A stretch of 64,000 nt of DNA from positions 908,001 to 972,000 of the forward strand of contig NZ_CP091799.1 of the NCBI RefSeq assembly GCF_022024235.1. The letters are read 5' to 3'. The DNA is from Segatella baroniae B14. Lineage in GTDB: Bacteria > Bacteroidota > Bacteroidia > Bacteroidales > Bacteroidaceae. A program made the translations under genes and the position numbers. The notes below the pieces were generated by a model. The model was not told the origin of the DNA, made no database searches, and saw nothing but the letters and a program-made list of their open reading frames with translations. Below are positions 1 through 9,077 of this stretch, piece by piece (position 1 is the first letter of the stretch; each line of letters begins with the position of its first letter).

Positions 1-161
1 ATGGAACTTATGGAGTGACAAGGTACTCTCACTCTATCCGCCTACAAATTTACATATTTTTCTACTAATTACGACTGATTATTACGGTTTTAACAATGCT
101 TCAATACATTATTTTACAAAATCGTGATTGTGTTACGTATGTATTGCAAACATTCAGCAAC

Positions 162-767
162 CTACATAGCCATCACTTGTACGATATACTCCAAAAGGAT
201 AGCAGGGTTAATTGCCTTGCCATCCTTTTTTGTTGTTAGATGCAGATGAGGACCTGTAGATGTTCCCGTGTTACCACTACGGCAGATAGGCGTTCCTGCT
301 TCCACGAAATCACCCTGACGGACAAACACTTTCGACAAGTGGCAGTAACTGACTGTATAGCAATCCGTTTTGACAATTACAAAGTTACCAGACCGCTTGT
401 CATTACCCACCTGCACAACACGTCCCGGAAACATGGAATACACCACTTCGTAGTTGGCAGCCAGATCAACGCCGTTATGCATCATCTTATTATGAAAAAC
501 AGGATGGTATCTCATTCCGAACTTGCTTACGACCTTAATCTGTTTTAAAGGGAAAGAAACAAGTGGTATCAGTGAAATCTGGCAGCTCTCCCCTACACTA
601 TCTGACATATCAAGAGAATCCTTTGGAGCAAGCGATAACTGCTCTGGAGGATTTACTATATGCAATGACCTGTTTTGCGACACAGGTCCGAGTGTATAGA
701 ATTGAGCCTGACAACAGAGTGGAGACAGGGACAAAAGCCCAAACATAAGTATTATTGAAGTTTTCAT
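162..767 (-). CDS. Secreted M23 (LytM-type) peptidase
   Basis: 201-residue zinc endopeptidase predicted to cut peptidoglycan cross-links in the periplasm. Residues 1-22 form a signal peptide (hydrophobic core IILMFGLLSLSPLCC). The M23 domain fills the C-terminal half: H97-x3-D101 (HNGVD), H143 (CHLSK) and the HLH motif at H174-H176 after TSTGP, so all zinc ligands and the catalytic histidine are present. It is divergent from the large + strand operon at 985 and shares the intergenic region with it. A cell-wall hydrolase beside transfer genes suggests a role in opening the wall for the mating apparatus; this is inference. Family call is firm, role less so. Confidence 0.88.
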   Translation of the reverse strand: MKTSIILMFGLLSLSPLCCQAQFYTLGPVSQNRSLHIVNPPEQLSLAPKDSLDMSDSVGESCQISLIPLVSFPLKQIKVVSKFGMRYHPVFHNKMMHNGVDLAANYEVVYSMFPGRVVQVGNDKRSGNFVIVKTDCYTVSYCHLSKVFVRQGDFVEAGTPICRSGNTGTSTGPHLHLTTKKDGKAINPAILLEYIVQVMAM

Positions 768-846
768 GCCACAAATGTATAGACAATATCGACTGACAGG
801 CAGAATCTACAGACAAACATCTAAGCCTATAACATAAATTAGTATG

Positions 847-878
847 CGAGTTTGATTTCTCATGTAAAATCATACTCG
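847..878. promoter_or_regulatory. Operator-like inverted repeat, copy 1
   Basis: 32-bp imperfect inverted repeat with half-sites CGAGTTTGATT and AATCATACTCG, between the divergent M23 gene (start 767) and the operon starting at 985. A second 32-bp copy with identical spacing lies at 18552-18583 in reverse orientation, and single half-sites lie at 23759 and 23974-24045. No other role is visible, so a binding site for an element-encoded regulator is inferred. Confidence 0.6.
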
Positions 879-945
879 TATATTAAATGTTGTCAATTTT
901 AGAAGGGTTAAAAATAAAACATCTGTCAGCAGGGTAAATAAGGAT

Positions 946-953
946 TAGATTTG
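946..953 (+). promoter_or_regulatory. Bacteroidales -7 promoter box for the transfer operon
   Basis: TAGATTTG fits the TAnnTTTG -7 consensus of Bacteroidales, 32 bp before the ATG at 985. No clear TTG -33 box is seen at the expected distance, which could mean the promoter needs an activator; the operator-like repeat lies about 70 bp upstream. Confidence 0.45.
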
Positions 954-984
954 CACTGTTTTTACGTACATAATCAATTCGACA

Positions 985-1740
985 ATGAACAGAAAGTTTT
1001 TTAACGACAGCGAGTGGCCATACAACACACTTGCACAATTCGGGCTAACCCGAGAAATGATAGAAGACCTGCCGACCCATGTCCTAGCAGACCTCTCTGC
1101 CGGACGCCGCTCACCTGTCCTGCCAGTTCTATTCACAAATGAAGAAGGCGACAGTATCAAGGCAAGAGCCCGATTCGGATTTTTCACCAATGAAGACCAA
1201 AGCATCGGCGTCCTCTTTTTCCCTGAACTTCGTGAAGCAGACCTCAGCATGTTTGATGCCCAGCAGCAGGCCCGTCTGACGGATGGTAAGGCAATTCTTG
1301 CAGAGCTTGGAGATAAAGAAGGCCAGAAAGTGCTGAGCTATGTGCAGATTGACGAAGGTACCAAACAGGTTCTCTCTGCTCCTGCAAGCATTATCCGTCA
1401 GAATATGAATACCCTTTATACAAATCAGCATTTCAGCGAGACAGAAGCATCGGCTTTAGAAAAAGGAGATACGGTTACTTTCGTGCTTGATGATAAGGAT
1501 GTTGTGACAGTTGGAGTAGATCTGACCAGCAAGTGCGGCCTTCGCATCAATGATGGTGACGAGCAAGCTTGGAAGGAACGCAACAAAAAAGGGTTTGAGG
1601 AGTACAATTTCGGTGCTTTCGGCTGCTGGATGCAGGACGAAAACGGCAATCTGGAGTATATTCGTGAAGATGACTATACTGAAGCCATCTGGGAGGAACA
1701 GAAGAAAGCAGGTGCAAGAGCCATGGGCATGCACCGTTAA
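985..1740 (+). CDS. DUF4099-type mobile-element protein
   Basis: 251-residue soluble protein opening with the FNDSEWPYNTLAQFGLTREM signature that I associate with the DUF4099 N-terminal domain of Bacteroidales mobile-element proteins often linked to DUF3945. No enzyme motif or membrane segment is visible. It is the first gene of a tightly spaced + strand operon running to about 16.9 kb and has its own -7 box at 946. The biochemical role is unknown; the context is conjugation or element maintenance. Confidence 0.7.
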   Translation: MNRKFFNDSEWPYNTLAQFGLTREMIEDLPTHVLADLSAGRRSPVLPVLFTNEEGDSIKARARFGFFTNEDQSIGVLFFPELREADLSMFDAQQQARLTDGKAILAELGDKEGQKVLSYVQIDEGTKQVLSAPASIIRQNMNTLYTNQHFSETEASALEKGDTVTFVLDDKDVVTVGVDLTSKCGLRINDGDEQAWKERNKKGFEEYNFGAFGCWMQDENGNLEYIREDDYTEAIWEEQKKAGARAMGMHR

Positions 1741-1768
1741 ACTCAAATCTATTAAAGCACAAATCAAG

Positions 1769-1984
1769 ATGGAAAAGAAAGACTATGCAGCAGCTGCTGC
1801 CCAGAACGCAGTGTTGGACAACGTGAATATCTCCTATCTGGAGGGTATTCAGGAGTTCGAGCCACAGTACGTGGATGAATATGTGGAATATTGCATTGAG
1901 CGACAGCTGGAACTCAATGAAGATTCCGCTTACGAGTTTCTTGAAATGAAGCATCAGCTCATGATGGAGAACATGGACAACTAA
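1769..1984 (+). CDS. Small acidic hypothetical protein
   Basis: 71-residue protein starting MEKKDYAAAAAQNAV, with the ATG 28 bp after the previous stop and 34 bp before the next gene. It is acidic and Glu/Asp/Tyr-rich with a predicted helical middle (YVDEYVEYCIERQLELNEDS). The frame is open further upstream to 1550, but that part lies over the previous gene, so the internal ATG is preferred. No family recognised. It is supported as a gene by operon position and protein-like composition. Confidence 0.55.
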   Translation: MEKKDYAAAAAQNAVLDNVNISYLEGIQEFEPQYVDEYVEYCIERQLELNEDSAYEFLEMKHQLMMENMDN

Positions 1985-2018
1985 CGCATACTGTACAATC
2001 ATTAAAACGACAACGACC

Positions 2019-3650
2019 ATGTCAATAAGATCAAACTCATTACCTCTGCGAGGAGATCTCTCCTGGGAACTACAAGATTTGCTGAGACGCAACGGAATGC
2101 AAGGACATATCATCCGTGAAGGTGATGTCTGGAAACTTGCCGTTCAAGGACACGACTCACCGCTGATAACATACAATATTACCCCACAGCAGATGAAAGC
2201 TCTTTGTAACTGGGGTTCCAACTATGCCAACAAGACTGCCTACAACACATTTGCAGAGCTTGTTGAGAAAGACTTCTACATACCGAAGAATTTTGTTCAT
2301 GCACGCAATGCCAACGGACGAGTAGCTATGGGACTCCACGGCTACCGTATTGGTGTCGGTGAGTATGGACGAATGCCAATGGAAAGAGCTATGATGTGGG
2401 GGGTCCCGCATCGGGCATTTCTTGGATGGACACCACGACAACAGGCTGGATGGCATATGCGAAGAGTCGGTGGGGCCCTGTTCATGCAAGGTGCGCCCAT
2501 GGTTCCTGAACGTCCTGACTACCGCATGAAACCAGGAGAGTTACAGAGCGGAGGTTATGGTTTTTACTATAAAGGAAATACACAAGACGTTCCTGCTCCA
2601 CGGAGAGATGTACTCGACGACCTGAAAACTGTCATAACACCTGTGCAGATACCTCCCAGACCCCGGGAAGATGCCAAACCTTACAAAGAGCTCGTTACCA
2701 GCGAAGTCTATTTCTCAGATGAGAAATGGAGGGAATGCCTGCAGAGTCACGGTCTTGTTGTTGACCCAGAAAAGAAAACACTCACTGTCCAGTCTGCTGC
2801 CACCCGACAGGATTTTGTCTATGATATCACAGACGAAGAACTAAAGGCTTTTACCAGCAATTCACTGAAGGAAATACCACTGCGTTCAAGGATTGACACA
2901 CTGAATGTTATCATCCGTAACGACTTCGAAGACAAGATAACCATGGACATGCTGAACAGTAAGCAGCAGATCAGCATCAAGCTCAGACCCGAAGTCGAAG
3001 CCGAGCTTAACCATCCTCTTTCAATGCAGGATGATACCATTGTGGCAATGGACGGACAGCAGTTGCCATTACAGGCAGAGAAAGAGGACAAGAGTATAGC
3101 CCATGTAGATGGAAACAGCCTCTATGAGCTCAACGAGAGCAAGGGGTGGTACAGAGAAGGGGTACACGGACGAGAGGTAAATGTGGATGACATCAAAGTT
3201 GAGCCTGTCCGCAACGAGCAGGGCGAGCTGGAAAAAGACAAGAAAAGTGAAGTCAAATACCGCATGACCGCTATTATCAATGGCGATAGTATCAGCCATG
3301 ACATCACGCAGAAGCAGTACGACAAGTTTATGGCTATCGATGACTACCACCGCATGAAGCTTTTCTCTCATATCTTCAATGAAGTCGATATGAAGACCGT
3401 TCCCGGAATGGAAGCCAATGTCGGAGCCAAAATCGGAGGCGCCCTTCTTGCAGGACTTGCTGTTATGGGAGAACTCACCCATGGTCATCACCATTGTGGA
3501 CCGGTCATCTTTGAGGAACAATTTGAAGGCCGTCCCCACACCGTTTACATGAAACCTGGTGTTGATTCCCCTCATGATATAGCAGCACGAGCCTTTGAAG
3601 CAGGTCTGAATGCCGGAGAACACGGCGTAGGACTCGGTCATTCCCGATAA
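2019..3650 (+). CDS. Hypothetical element protein, 543 aa
   Basis: Large soluble protein with no family I can name. Two similar segments recur, around residues 60-110 (ITPQQMKALCNWGSN) and 430-470 (ITQKQYDKFMAIDDY), with a third at about 272 (ITDEELKAF). Each follows a short beta-rich stretch, suggesting three copies of one small domain. A Gly-rich segment near residues 470-480 is followed by a His cluster (HGHHHC), a possible metal site. It sits between the small protein at 1769 and the Toprim protein at 3671 (20 bp gap), so it is probably co-transcribed. Function unknown. Confidence 0.6.
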   Translation: MSIRSNSLPLRGDLSWELQDLLRRNGMQGHIIREGDVWKLAVQGHDSPLITYNITPQQMKALCNWGSNYANKTAYNTFAELVEKDFYIPKNFVHARNANGRVAMGLHGYRIGVGEYGRMPMERAMMWGVPHRAFLGWTPRQQAGWHMRRVGGALFMQGAPMVPERPDYRMKPGELQSGGYGFYYKGNTQDVPAPRRDVLDDLKTVITPVQIPPRPREDAKPYKELVTSEVYFSDEKWRECLQSHGLVVDPEKKTLTVQSAATRQDFVYDITDEELKAFTSNSLKEIPLRSRIDTLNVIIRNDFEDKITMDMLNSKQQISIKLRPEVEAELNHPLSMQDDTIVAMDGQQLPLQAEKEDKSIAHVDGNSLYELNESKGWYREGVHGREVNVDDIKVEPVRNEQGELEKDKKSEVKYRMTAIINGDSISHDITQKQYDKFMAIDDYHRMKLFSHIFNEVDMKTVPGMEANVGAKIGGALLAGLAVMGELTHGHHHCGPVIFEEQFEGRPHTVYMKPGVDSPHDIAARAFEAGLNAGEHGVGLGHSR

Positions 3651-3670
3651 TAACGAATAACAGAACAACT

Positions 3671-5278
3671 ATGTCACAACTCACATACGATGATTACAAG
3701 GCACGACTCAGCATACAGGATGTGCTGGTGGAAGCAGGCTACACACTGAATAGGCGTGATGGTCTGCGCTATCCCACATATATACGCCTGGACAGCACCG
3801 GTCACCGCATCCATAATGATAAATTCATTGTCTGCGGCAATGGTCAATGTTGTTTTCATCCTCCAATTGTAAGGAACTACAACATTATCTCTTTCATCAA
3901 GGAACACCCAGAGATGTTTGCAGACTATCAGGCAGGGATGGACAAAGACCGCCTTGTAAATCTCGTATGCTGCCGTCTTCTGAATATTCCTATAGAAGAG
4001 CGAAACAGCAGGACGGTAACAACTTTGCCACCTTTGGAGCCATTCCGTATAGAAGAATACAAACTGCATCAGTTCAAAGGTGATGACAGAGAGTCACAGA
4101 AACCTTTCTTTCCGTATTTCCAGCAGCGAGGACTGGATCTCAGTACCCAATATGCTTTCCGTCATGCGTTTGTCCTTGCATCAAGGGAAACAAAATCAGG
4201 CAATGTATTGAGAAATCTTGCCTTTCCAATGACTATTCCAGGCAGTCCAAACAAGGTCGTTGGCTTTGAGGAAAGAGGCAGAAAAGGCAAGGATGGCAAA
4301 TCGTACAAAGGCATGGCACGAGGTTCCAATGCCAGTGAAGGCATGTGGATAGCCAGTCCAGAGCACACATCATTAAAGGATGCCCAAAGGGTCTTCATTT
4401 TCGAAAGTGCATATGATGCCATGGCATTCTATCAGATGCTGACAGGAAAGGACAGTAAGCTCAGCTATAAGGAAAAGAAAGTGCTGAAGACAGCCATCTA
4501 TGCAAGCACGGGAGGCAATCCTTCTACCCGACAGCTCGAAGGACTGATGCATACAGCCAAAGCTGCCTGTTTCCACCTCTGTTTTGATATGGATGAAGCA
4601 GGTAATAGGTTCGCAGAGCAGTTCAAGGCATTGGCAATACGCGAGAATGTACCGGAGAAGCACATCATCCGCGAAGAACCATCACAAGGATTCAAGGATT
4701 TCAACGATGAGCTTCTTGACAGGATCAGGACCAGACAACATCCTCTTTACGATGCCAATGTACCAGAAAGTCTCAAAGACTATGTTGACTCCTTCCGTCA
4801 GGACGATGCTCTCCCATCCATCAAAGGAATCCTTCATTTGTCCATCTTCGACTATGAACGTATTTCCCTGCTTCCTGAGCCATTGCAAAAACTCTTTAAT
4901 ACCTATGTTGATGCCAAGGAAGAAGCCATGGAACTCTGTGCTTCCAGACTTGTTGCACCAGAAGACAAGGGCGAGGCACTTAAAGTATGCAGTGACAGCT
5001 ATAAGACCTTCAAAGATGAACTGTGCAAGGAACTCAACATCAAGGAAGAACATATTCGTGAAGAAAATGACCGAACTGCCAGAATTGCAGAGAAGGAAAT
5101 AATCACGGAAAAACCAAAAGAGCAGCAGACAACTGTCACGGATGACACACCTGACGAGAAGGAAGAAAAGAAGTTTCTGCATGATGTAGACTATACCACT
5201 TTGATGGATGAACAGGGCAATATGGAGATGGAAGAAGAAGTCAACGACCAGGAAGAAAAAAGACATTTCAGAAGATAG
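3671..5278 (+). CDS. Toprim-domain primase-like protein
   Basis: 535 residues. An N-terminal DnaG-like region has a Cys/His cluster (CGNGQCCFH, about residues 57-67) resembling a reduced CHC2-type zinc finger. A Toprim fold follows, with the conserved Glu in VFIFESAYDAMAF (about 242) and the DxD metal motif in CFDMDEAG (about 303). The C-terminal 100 residues are Glu/Lys-rich and probably disordered. The family resembles the Toprim/DUF3991 proteins of Bacteroidales mobile elements, thought to prime DNA synthesis after transfer or during replication. The PH-domain gene follows after only 3 bp. Confidence 0.75.
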   Translation: MSQLTYDDYKARLSIQDVLVEAGYTLNRRDGLRYPTYIRLDSTGHRIHNDKFIVCGNGQCCFHPPIVRNYNIISFIKEHPEMFADYQAGMDKDRLVNLVCCRLLNIPIEERNSRTVTTLPPLEPFRIEEYKLHQFKGDDRESQKPFFPYFQQRGLDLSTQYAFRHAFVLASRETKSGNVLRNLAFPMTIPGSPNKVVGFEERGRKGKDGKSYKGMARGSNASEGMWIASPEHTSLKDAQRVFIFESAYDAMAFYQMLTGKDSKLSYKEKKVLKTAIYASTGGNPSTRQLEGLMHTAKAACFHLCFDMDEAGNRFAEQFKALAIRENVPEKHIIREEPSQGFKDFNDELLDRIRTRQHPLYDANVPESLKDYVDSFRQDDALPSIKGILHLSIFDYERISLLPEPLQKLFNTYVDAKEEAMELCASRLVAPEDKGEALKVCSDSYKTFKDELCKELNIKEEHIREENDRTARIAEKEIITEKPKEQQTTVTDDTPDEKEEKKFLHDVDYTTLMDEQGNMEMEEEVNDQEEKRHFRR

Positions 5279-5281
5279 CCA

Positions 5282-5770
5282 ATGGATAGTATCAAACGAT
5301 TCAGAACCATCACACTGCGTCCCCATTGGGCACAGTATTTCATCAGTCAGGGAATGCTTTTTATCATTACCCTGTTACTGTTGCTGGCAGCAGGTTGGGA
5401 AGGAACACCCATTCGTTTCCCTTTCATTGTCTGTGCTTGTATCATTGGTTTAGTACTATTATATAGATGCTTGTATCTCAACACATTGAAATATATCGTT
5501 TCAAGTGAACAGTTAATCATTGAACATGGCGTTTTCAGACGCAAAAATGACTATATTGAGCTATACCGTGTTGTTGATTACGAAGTCAACCGCAGCCTTG
5601 CTGAACAGCTTTTCGGACTGAAGACGGTCAGCATCTACAGCGGTGACAGAACCAGTCCCCGACTCGACATTTTAGGTGTCAAAGAAAACCTTGATGTAGT
5701 CAGCATTATCCGAGAACGAGTAGAATGGAACCGTCAGATAAAACACATATATGAAGTCACGAACAGGTAA
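5282..5770 (+). CDS. bPH2-type PH-domain membrane protein
   Basis: 162 residues with two transmembrane helices near the N terminus (FISQGMLFIITLLLLLAA and FPFIVCACIIGLVLLYRCLYL), then a bacterial PH-like domain recognisable by LKYIVSSEQLIIEHGVFRRK and a DYEVNRSLAEQLFGLKTVSI segment (YdbS/YdbT type). It probably sits in the inner membrane with the PH domain in the cytoplasm. It lies between the Toprim protein and a secreted protein and is translationally packed with both. Its role is unknown, perhaps a membrane component of the transfer system. Confidence 0.75.
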   Translation: MDSIKRFRTITLRPHWAQYFISQGMLFIITLLLLLAAGWEGTPIRFPFIVCACIIGLVLLYRCLYLNTLKYIVSSEQLIIEHGVFRRKNDYIELYRVVDYEVNRSLAEQLFGLKTVSIYSGDRTSPRLDILGVKENLDVVSIIRERVEWNRQIKHIYEVTNR

Positions 5771-5771
5771 T

Positions 5772-6461
5772 ATGAATAAGATATACGGAATTGTCTGTGT
5801 TATACTATTGTCTGGTGCCAGCCATATCCATGCACAGATAGCATCGAGCAACCCATTAGAGTATGTTGCCCTTGCGGAAGGCAATGAACTCATCAACCAT
5901 CAAGTCAGTACGGAGATTGACCATCAGGAGAAGACCGCATTACTGCAGAACACCATAGCTGCAGAGTTCACCATGATTCATTCGTGGGAGAAGAAGTACA
6001 ATTCCTATATCAAGAATGTCAGTGGATATGCATCTTCTCTGAATGCCTGTTCTCATCTCTATGACGACGGTGTACGGATATTTTTGGGTCTTATCAATCT
6101 GAGAAAAGCCATCAGCAGCCATCCACAGGGCATTGTGGCGACCTTGTCGATGAACAATCTCTACCTGGAGACAGCCACGGAACTTGTCAGTGTCTATACG
6201 CTATTGAAGGATGCCATTGCCAAAGGAGGAAAGGAGAACATGCTGACAGGTGCAGAGCGCAGCAAGACCCTTTGGGAACTGAATGACAGACTTGCTGCTT
6301 TCAGCAAAAAACTCAGTCAGCTTCAGCTATGCATCCGATATTATACGATGACTGATGTCTGGAACTCTGTTACGGCAGGAATGCTTGACAGAAGTCATGG
6401 AGAGATTGCTTCGCAGGCACATGAACGATGGGTTAGGTGCGGAAGGATGGTCAGACCATAA
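5772..6461 (+). CDS. Secreted helical protein, paralogue A
   Basis: 229 residues from ATG 5772, chosen because it directly precedes a signal peptide (MNKIYGIVCVILLSGASHIHA). The mature part is mostly helical, with a central stretch LITLRKAISSHPQG-like region and a C-terminal YYTMTDVWN motif followed by a basic tail. The next gene encodes a clear paralogue: the central PQ/SAHPGNAVAV and YTSMADVW regions align. The layout (signal peptide, helical periplasmic body, near transfer genes) recalls VirB5/TrbJ-like pilus accessory proteins, but this is a guess from architecture only. Confidence 0.65.
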   Translation: MNKIYGIVCVILLSGASHIHAQIASSNPLEYVALAEGNELINHQVSTEIDHQEKTALLQNTIAAEFTMIHSWEKKYNSYIKNVSGYASSLNACSHLYDDGVRIFLGLINLRKAISSHPQGIVATLSMNNLYLETATELVSVYTLLKDAIAKGGKENMLTGAERSKTLWELNDRLAAFSKKLSQLQLCIRYYTMTDVWNSVTAGMLDRSHGEIASQAHERWVRCGRMVRP

Positions 6462-6473
6462 ATACAGGAAACT

Positions 6474-7169
6474 ATGCATCACACTCTGAAAGTTATCTTC
6501 TTTTCCCTACTCTTCCTGATTCCCTTCAAAGAACTGGGAGACACTGTAACAGCACAAGGCAATGATCCTGCTCTTGCCGGTATGATTATGCTTTATACAG
6601 ACAAGGCAAAGAAAGAATACAAGCAGCAAGAGGCCGCCATGCTTCTTGAAACCACAGGACATGTGTGGATAAAAGAAGAAGTGAGCGCCACGACGGATCT
6701 TCAGAAGGAGTTCAATGACTATCTGGATTCCTTTCATTCCATTATCACCTACGCTGCACAGACATACGGATTCTTTCATGAAATCAGCAGGATGGCTGAC
6801 AATATAGGGAATTTCCAAAAACAGCTGAGTGCCCATCCCGGCAATGCCGTTGCGGTAGCTCTGTCAGCTAACCGGAATAGAATCTATCGTGAAATCATCA
6901 TGAACAGCGTTGACATTGTCAATGACATCAGACAGGTCTGTATATCAGATATCAAGATGACTGAAAAACAGAGAATGGAAATTGTATTCGGCATCAGACC
7001 GAAACTGAAAGACATGAACAGGAAACTGTTACGTCTTTCCAAAGCCGTCAAATACACAAGCATGGCCGATGTATGGTACGAGATAGAAGACGGATCCAGG
7101 GACAAGGCAGACAAGCAAGAGATAATAAAGAAATGCATGACACGCTGGAAGCGTTCTGCAAGATTTTAG
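6474..7169 (+). CDS. Secreted helical protein, paralogue B
   Basis: 231 residues with an N-terminal signal sequence (TLKVIFFSLLFLIPFKELG). It aligns with the preceding protein along its length: a helical region around HEISRMADNIGNFQKQLSAHPG, then YTSMADVWYEIEDG and a basic C terminus. The gene starts 13 bp after paralogue A, pointing to a tandem duplication. It probably acts in the periplasm; the operon suggests conjugation. No enzyme motif. Confidence 0.65.
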   Translation: MHHTLKVIFFSLLFLIPFKELGDTVTAQGNDPALAGMIMLYTDKAKKEYKQQEAAMLLETTGHVWIKEEVSATTDLQKEFNDYLDSFHSIITYAAQTYGFFHEISRMADNIGNFQKQLSAHPGNAVAVALSANRNRIYREIIMNSVDIVNDIRQVCISDIKMTEKQRMEIVFGIRPKLKDMNRKLLRLSKAVKYTSMADVWYEIEDGSRDKADKQEIIKKCMTRWKRSARF

Positions 7170-7194
7170 AAAGAAATAATTAAACCAGAAAAAT

Positions 7195-7902
7195 ATGGGC
7201 TGGAGTACAGTATTGAAATCATTCGGCAAATGGGGACTCAGAGGCAGCAAAGCAGCCGTAGAGTCAGCCGGTAGTGCCATCGTTCATCCACAGCGGACGT
7301 TGAAAGGATTAGGTACATCTGCCAAGACGGTAGCCGCAGGAGGGGCTGCCGCCTATGTCGGTTGGGAAAAGCTCACCACCGACAAAAGTGTTGCGAGAAT
7401 TGTCGGTGATGCAGTCGTAGGAGAAGGCACCATCAATGGCATTAGTCAGAAGATGGATGGTGCAGTCAGTTCCGTTACAGGGCTGACGGAATCCGTAGGA
7501 GGAGCCGTAAACACGATGAATGATGCTTTGACCAGTGTTGACAGCAAGTGGAGTGGCATGTCAAACTTCCTCAGAGGTATCTTCTCCGGCAATGGAGGTG
7601 ATATGATAGGTAATTTCTTCAGAAACCTCGGAAGCGGCAATGTATCGGGACTTAGTCTTGCCGGACTGGTTGTTTCTGCTCTGCTCGTCTTCGGTCGCTT
7701 CGGATGGCTCGGTAAGATTGCAGGAGCCGTTCTCGGAATGATGATGATAGGAAACAATGCAGATATGGCACAGGTTCTTAGCGGTCACAAGCAACCGTCA
7801 GAACCCTTGTCTGCCAAAGCTGAGTCTCATACTCAAAAGTCTGATTTCCCCCTTGTTCCACAGCCTGAAGAAGAACGCGAACACATCCACAGATTCAGAT
7901 AA
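7195..7902 (+). CDS. Gly/Ser-rich membrane-associated hypothetical protein
   Basis: 235 residues. The N-terminal 90 residues are small-residue-rich (Gly, Ala, Ser, Val), with GGAAAYVGWEKL. A central amphipathic part precedes a hydrophobic stretch around residues 150-185 (LSLAGLVVSALLVFGRFGWL, then AGAVLGMMMIGN) that could span the membrane once or twice. The C-terminal 40 residues are polar and proline-rich. No family recognised. Related GLxxxM and small-residue stretches occur in the protein at 9078, suggesting a shared membrane-anchored role in the same apparatus. Confidence 0.55.
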   Translation: MGWSTVLKSFGKWGLRGSKAAVESAGSAIVHPQRTLKGLGTSAKTVAAGGAAAYVGWEKLTTDKSVARIVGDAVVGEGTINGISQKMDGAVSSVTGLTESVGGAVNTMNDALTSVDSKWSGMSNFLRGIFSGNGGDMIGNFFRNLGSGNVSGLSLAGLVVSALLVFGRFGWLGKIAGAVLGMMMIGNNADMAQVLSGHKQPSEPLSAKAESHTQKSDFPLVPQPEEEREHIHRFR

Positions 7903-7931
7903 TACTCAACCGATTACATAAAGAATAAAGC

Positions 7932-8759
7932 ATGAAATATACCCAAGATATGATGCTCCAGTCAGAAAGCGGCTACTGTATGCCCTTTGAGGAGCGAGAC
8001 AAAGATGTCACCGTGACCCTTGCATACGGCAAGCAGATTCATCCCCTAACCCATGAACCGTTCTTTCATCATGGTATAGACTTTAAAGCCAGCCACTATC
8101 TGCTATCAGCGGTTGCCAGCGGTATAGTGACAGGATTGGGCAATGACAGTGTACATGGTGTTTATCAGATTATCCGCTATGATGACTATGAAGTGACCTA
8201 TGCCCATCTGAGCAATGTATTCGTTACTTATGGAAAGCAGGTCCGTGCTGGACAGGCAGTGGCAGTCAGTGACCAGTTGCTTCATATGGAAGTCAGGTTC
8301 CGTGGAGAAGAACTCGATCCGATAACGTTCCTTACTATGCTTTACGGCAATCTCAAAAGCATGGAACAACAGGGCAAGGTAGGTATACCTGAGTTTGTTA
8401 CTATTGACATGGATGTACATACTGCTTATGACAAAGATCGAAAGGAGATCGAAGAGCTGATGATCAGATATATTCCCGATTATCTTCACGATCTGTACAA
8501 AGGACTCTATATGGTACCCGAACACACCGAACTTGCTCTTCGCAATATCTTTGCACTGAGTACCAGCAAAGGGTACTTCTTTGAAGAACTGCCCAGCATG
8601 GCCAATCCGCTTGGGCTCGGTGTCCATAGTGTCGGTATTGCTGAGAAGGTACAGAACCTGTTGATTGGAGACTTTCTCAATTATATGGCACTCCGTCACC
8701 ATGTCTATCTGAGTTCCCTCAGTGCACTCGAAAAAAAAAAGTATACGATGCAGCCATAA
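7932..8759 (+). CDS. M23-like protein, frame ends just after an A10 run
   Basis: 275 residues. The first 130 form an M23 peptidase-like domain: zinc ligands H46 and D50 (FHHGID), an AHLS motif near 91-94 and LLHMEV at 116-121. The usual HLH is LLH here, so the zinc ligand His118 is kept but the catalytic-base position is Leu116. No signal peptide is seen. The frame stops 19 nt after ten consecutive A residues (8731-8740). A -1 shift there, or one extra A, continues without interruption into the frame of the next entry. The gene may therefore encode a short and a long product by slippage, or carry a sequencing or real frameshift. Confidence 0.7.
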   Translation: MKYTQDMMLQSESGYCMPFEERDKDVTVTLAYGKQIHPLTHEPFFHHGIDFKASHYLLSAVASGIVTGLGNDSVHGVYQIIRYDDYEVTYAHLSNVFVTYGKQVRAGQAVAVSDQLLHMEVRFRGEELDPITFLTMLYGNLKSMEQQGKVGIPEFVTIDMDVHTAYDKDRKEIEELMIRYIPDYLHDLYKGLYMVPEHTELALRNIFALSTSKGYFFEELPSMANPLGLGVHSVGIAEKVQNLLIGDFLNYMALRHHVYLSSLSALEKKKYTMQP

Positions 8760-8773
8760 CATCAGCCAACCTC

Positions 8774-9064
8774 GTGGATCCGCTGGCAAATCTGGAGATT
8801 GACATACAGAGCTTTGACATCAAACGTATCGTGAGTGTCTATCCTGACCGTTCAGGACTGCGGTGGTGGACTAAAGCCTGGTTCAACAACAGTGAGAACG
8901 GAGAAGATGCCATCGAGATAGACCGACAGATCGCCATCCGATTCATCAACGACAACATCGACAAGGATGAATGGCTCGAAGAATATTTTCCCAAGCAGAT
9001 GGAAGTATATCATCATGCCATCGAGCAGACACGAGAACAGATACTGAGTCAGATGAATCTATAA
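8774..9064 (+). CDS. Continuation of the M23-like protein in the -1 frame
   Basis: 96 residues if started at GTG 8774, but the frame is open from the A10 run (8731-8740) onward, reading KKKVYDAAITSANLVDPLAN. No convincing ribosome-binding site precedes GTG 8774, and the stop of the upstream frame lies inside the open region. The most economical reading is that 7932-9064 is one gene of about 376 codons, either with ribosomal or transcriptional slippage on A10 or with a one-base indel. The peptide is acidic and aromatic (GLRWWTKAWFNN) with no recognised domain. Confidence 0.6.
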   Translation: MDPLANLEIDIQSFDIKRIVSVYPDRSGLRWWTKAWFNNSENGEDAIEIDRQIAIRFINDNIDKDEWLEEYFPKQMEVYHHAIEQTREQILSQMNL

Positions 9065-9077
9065 CAGACAGACAAAA

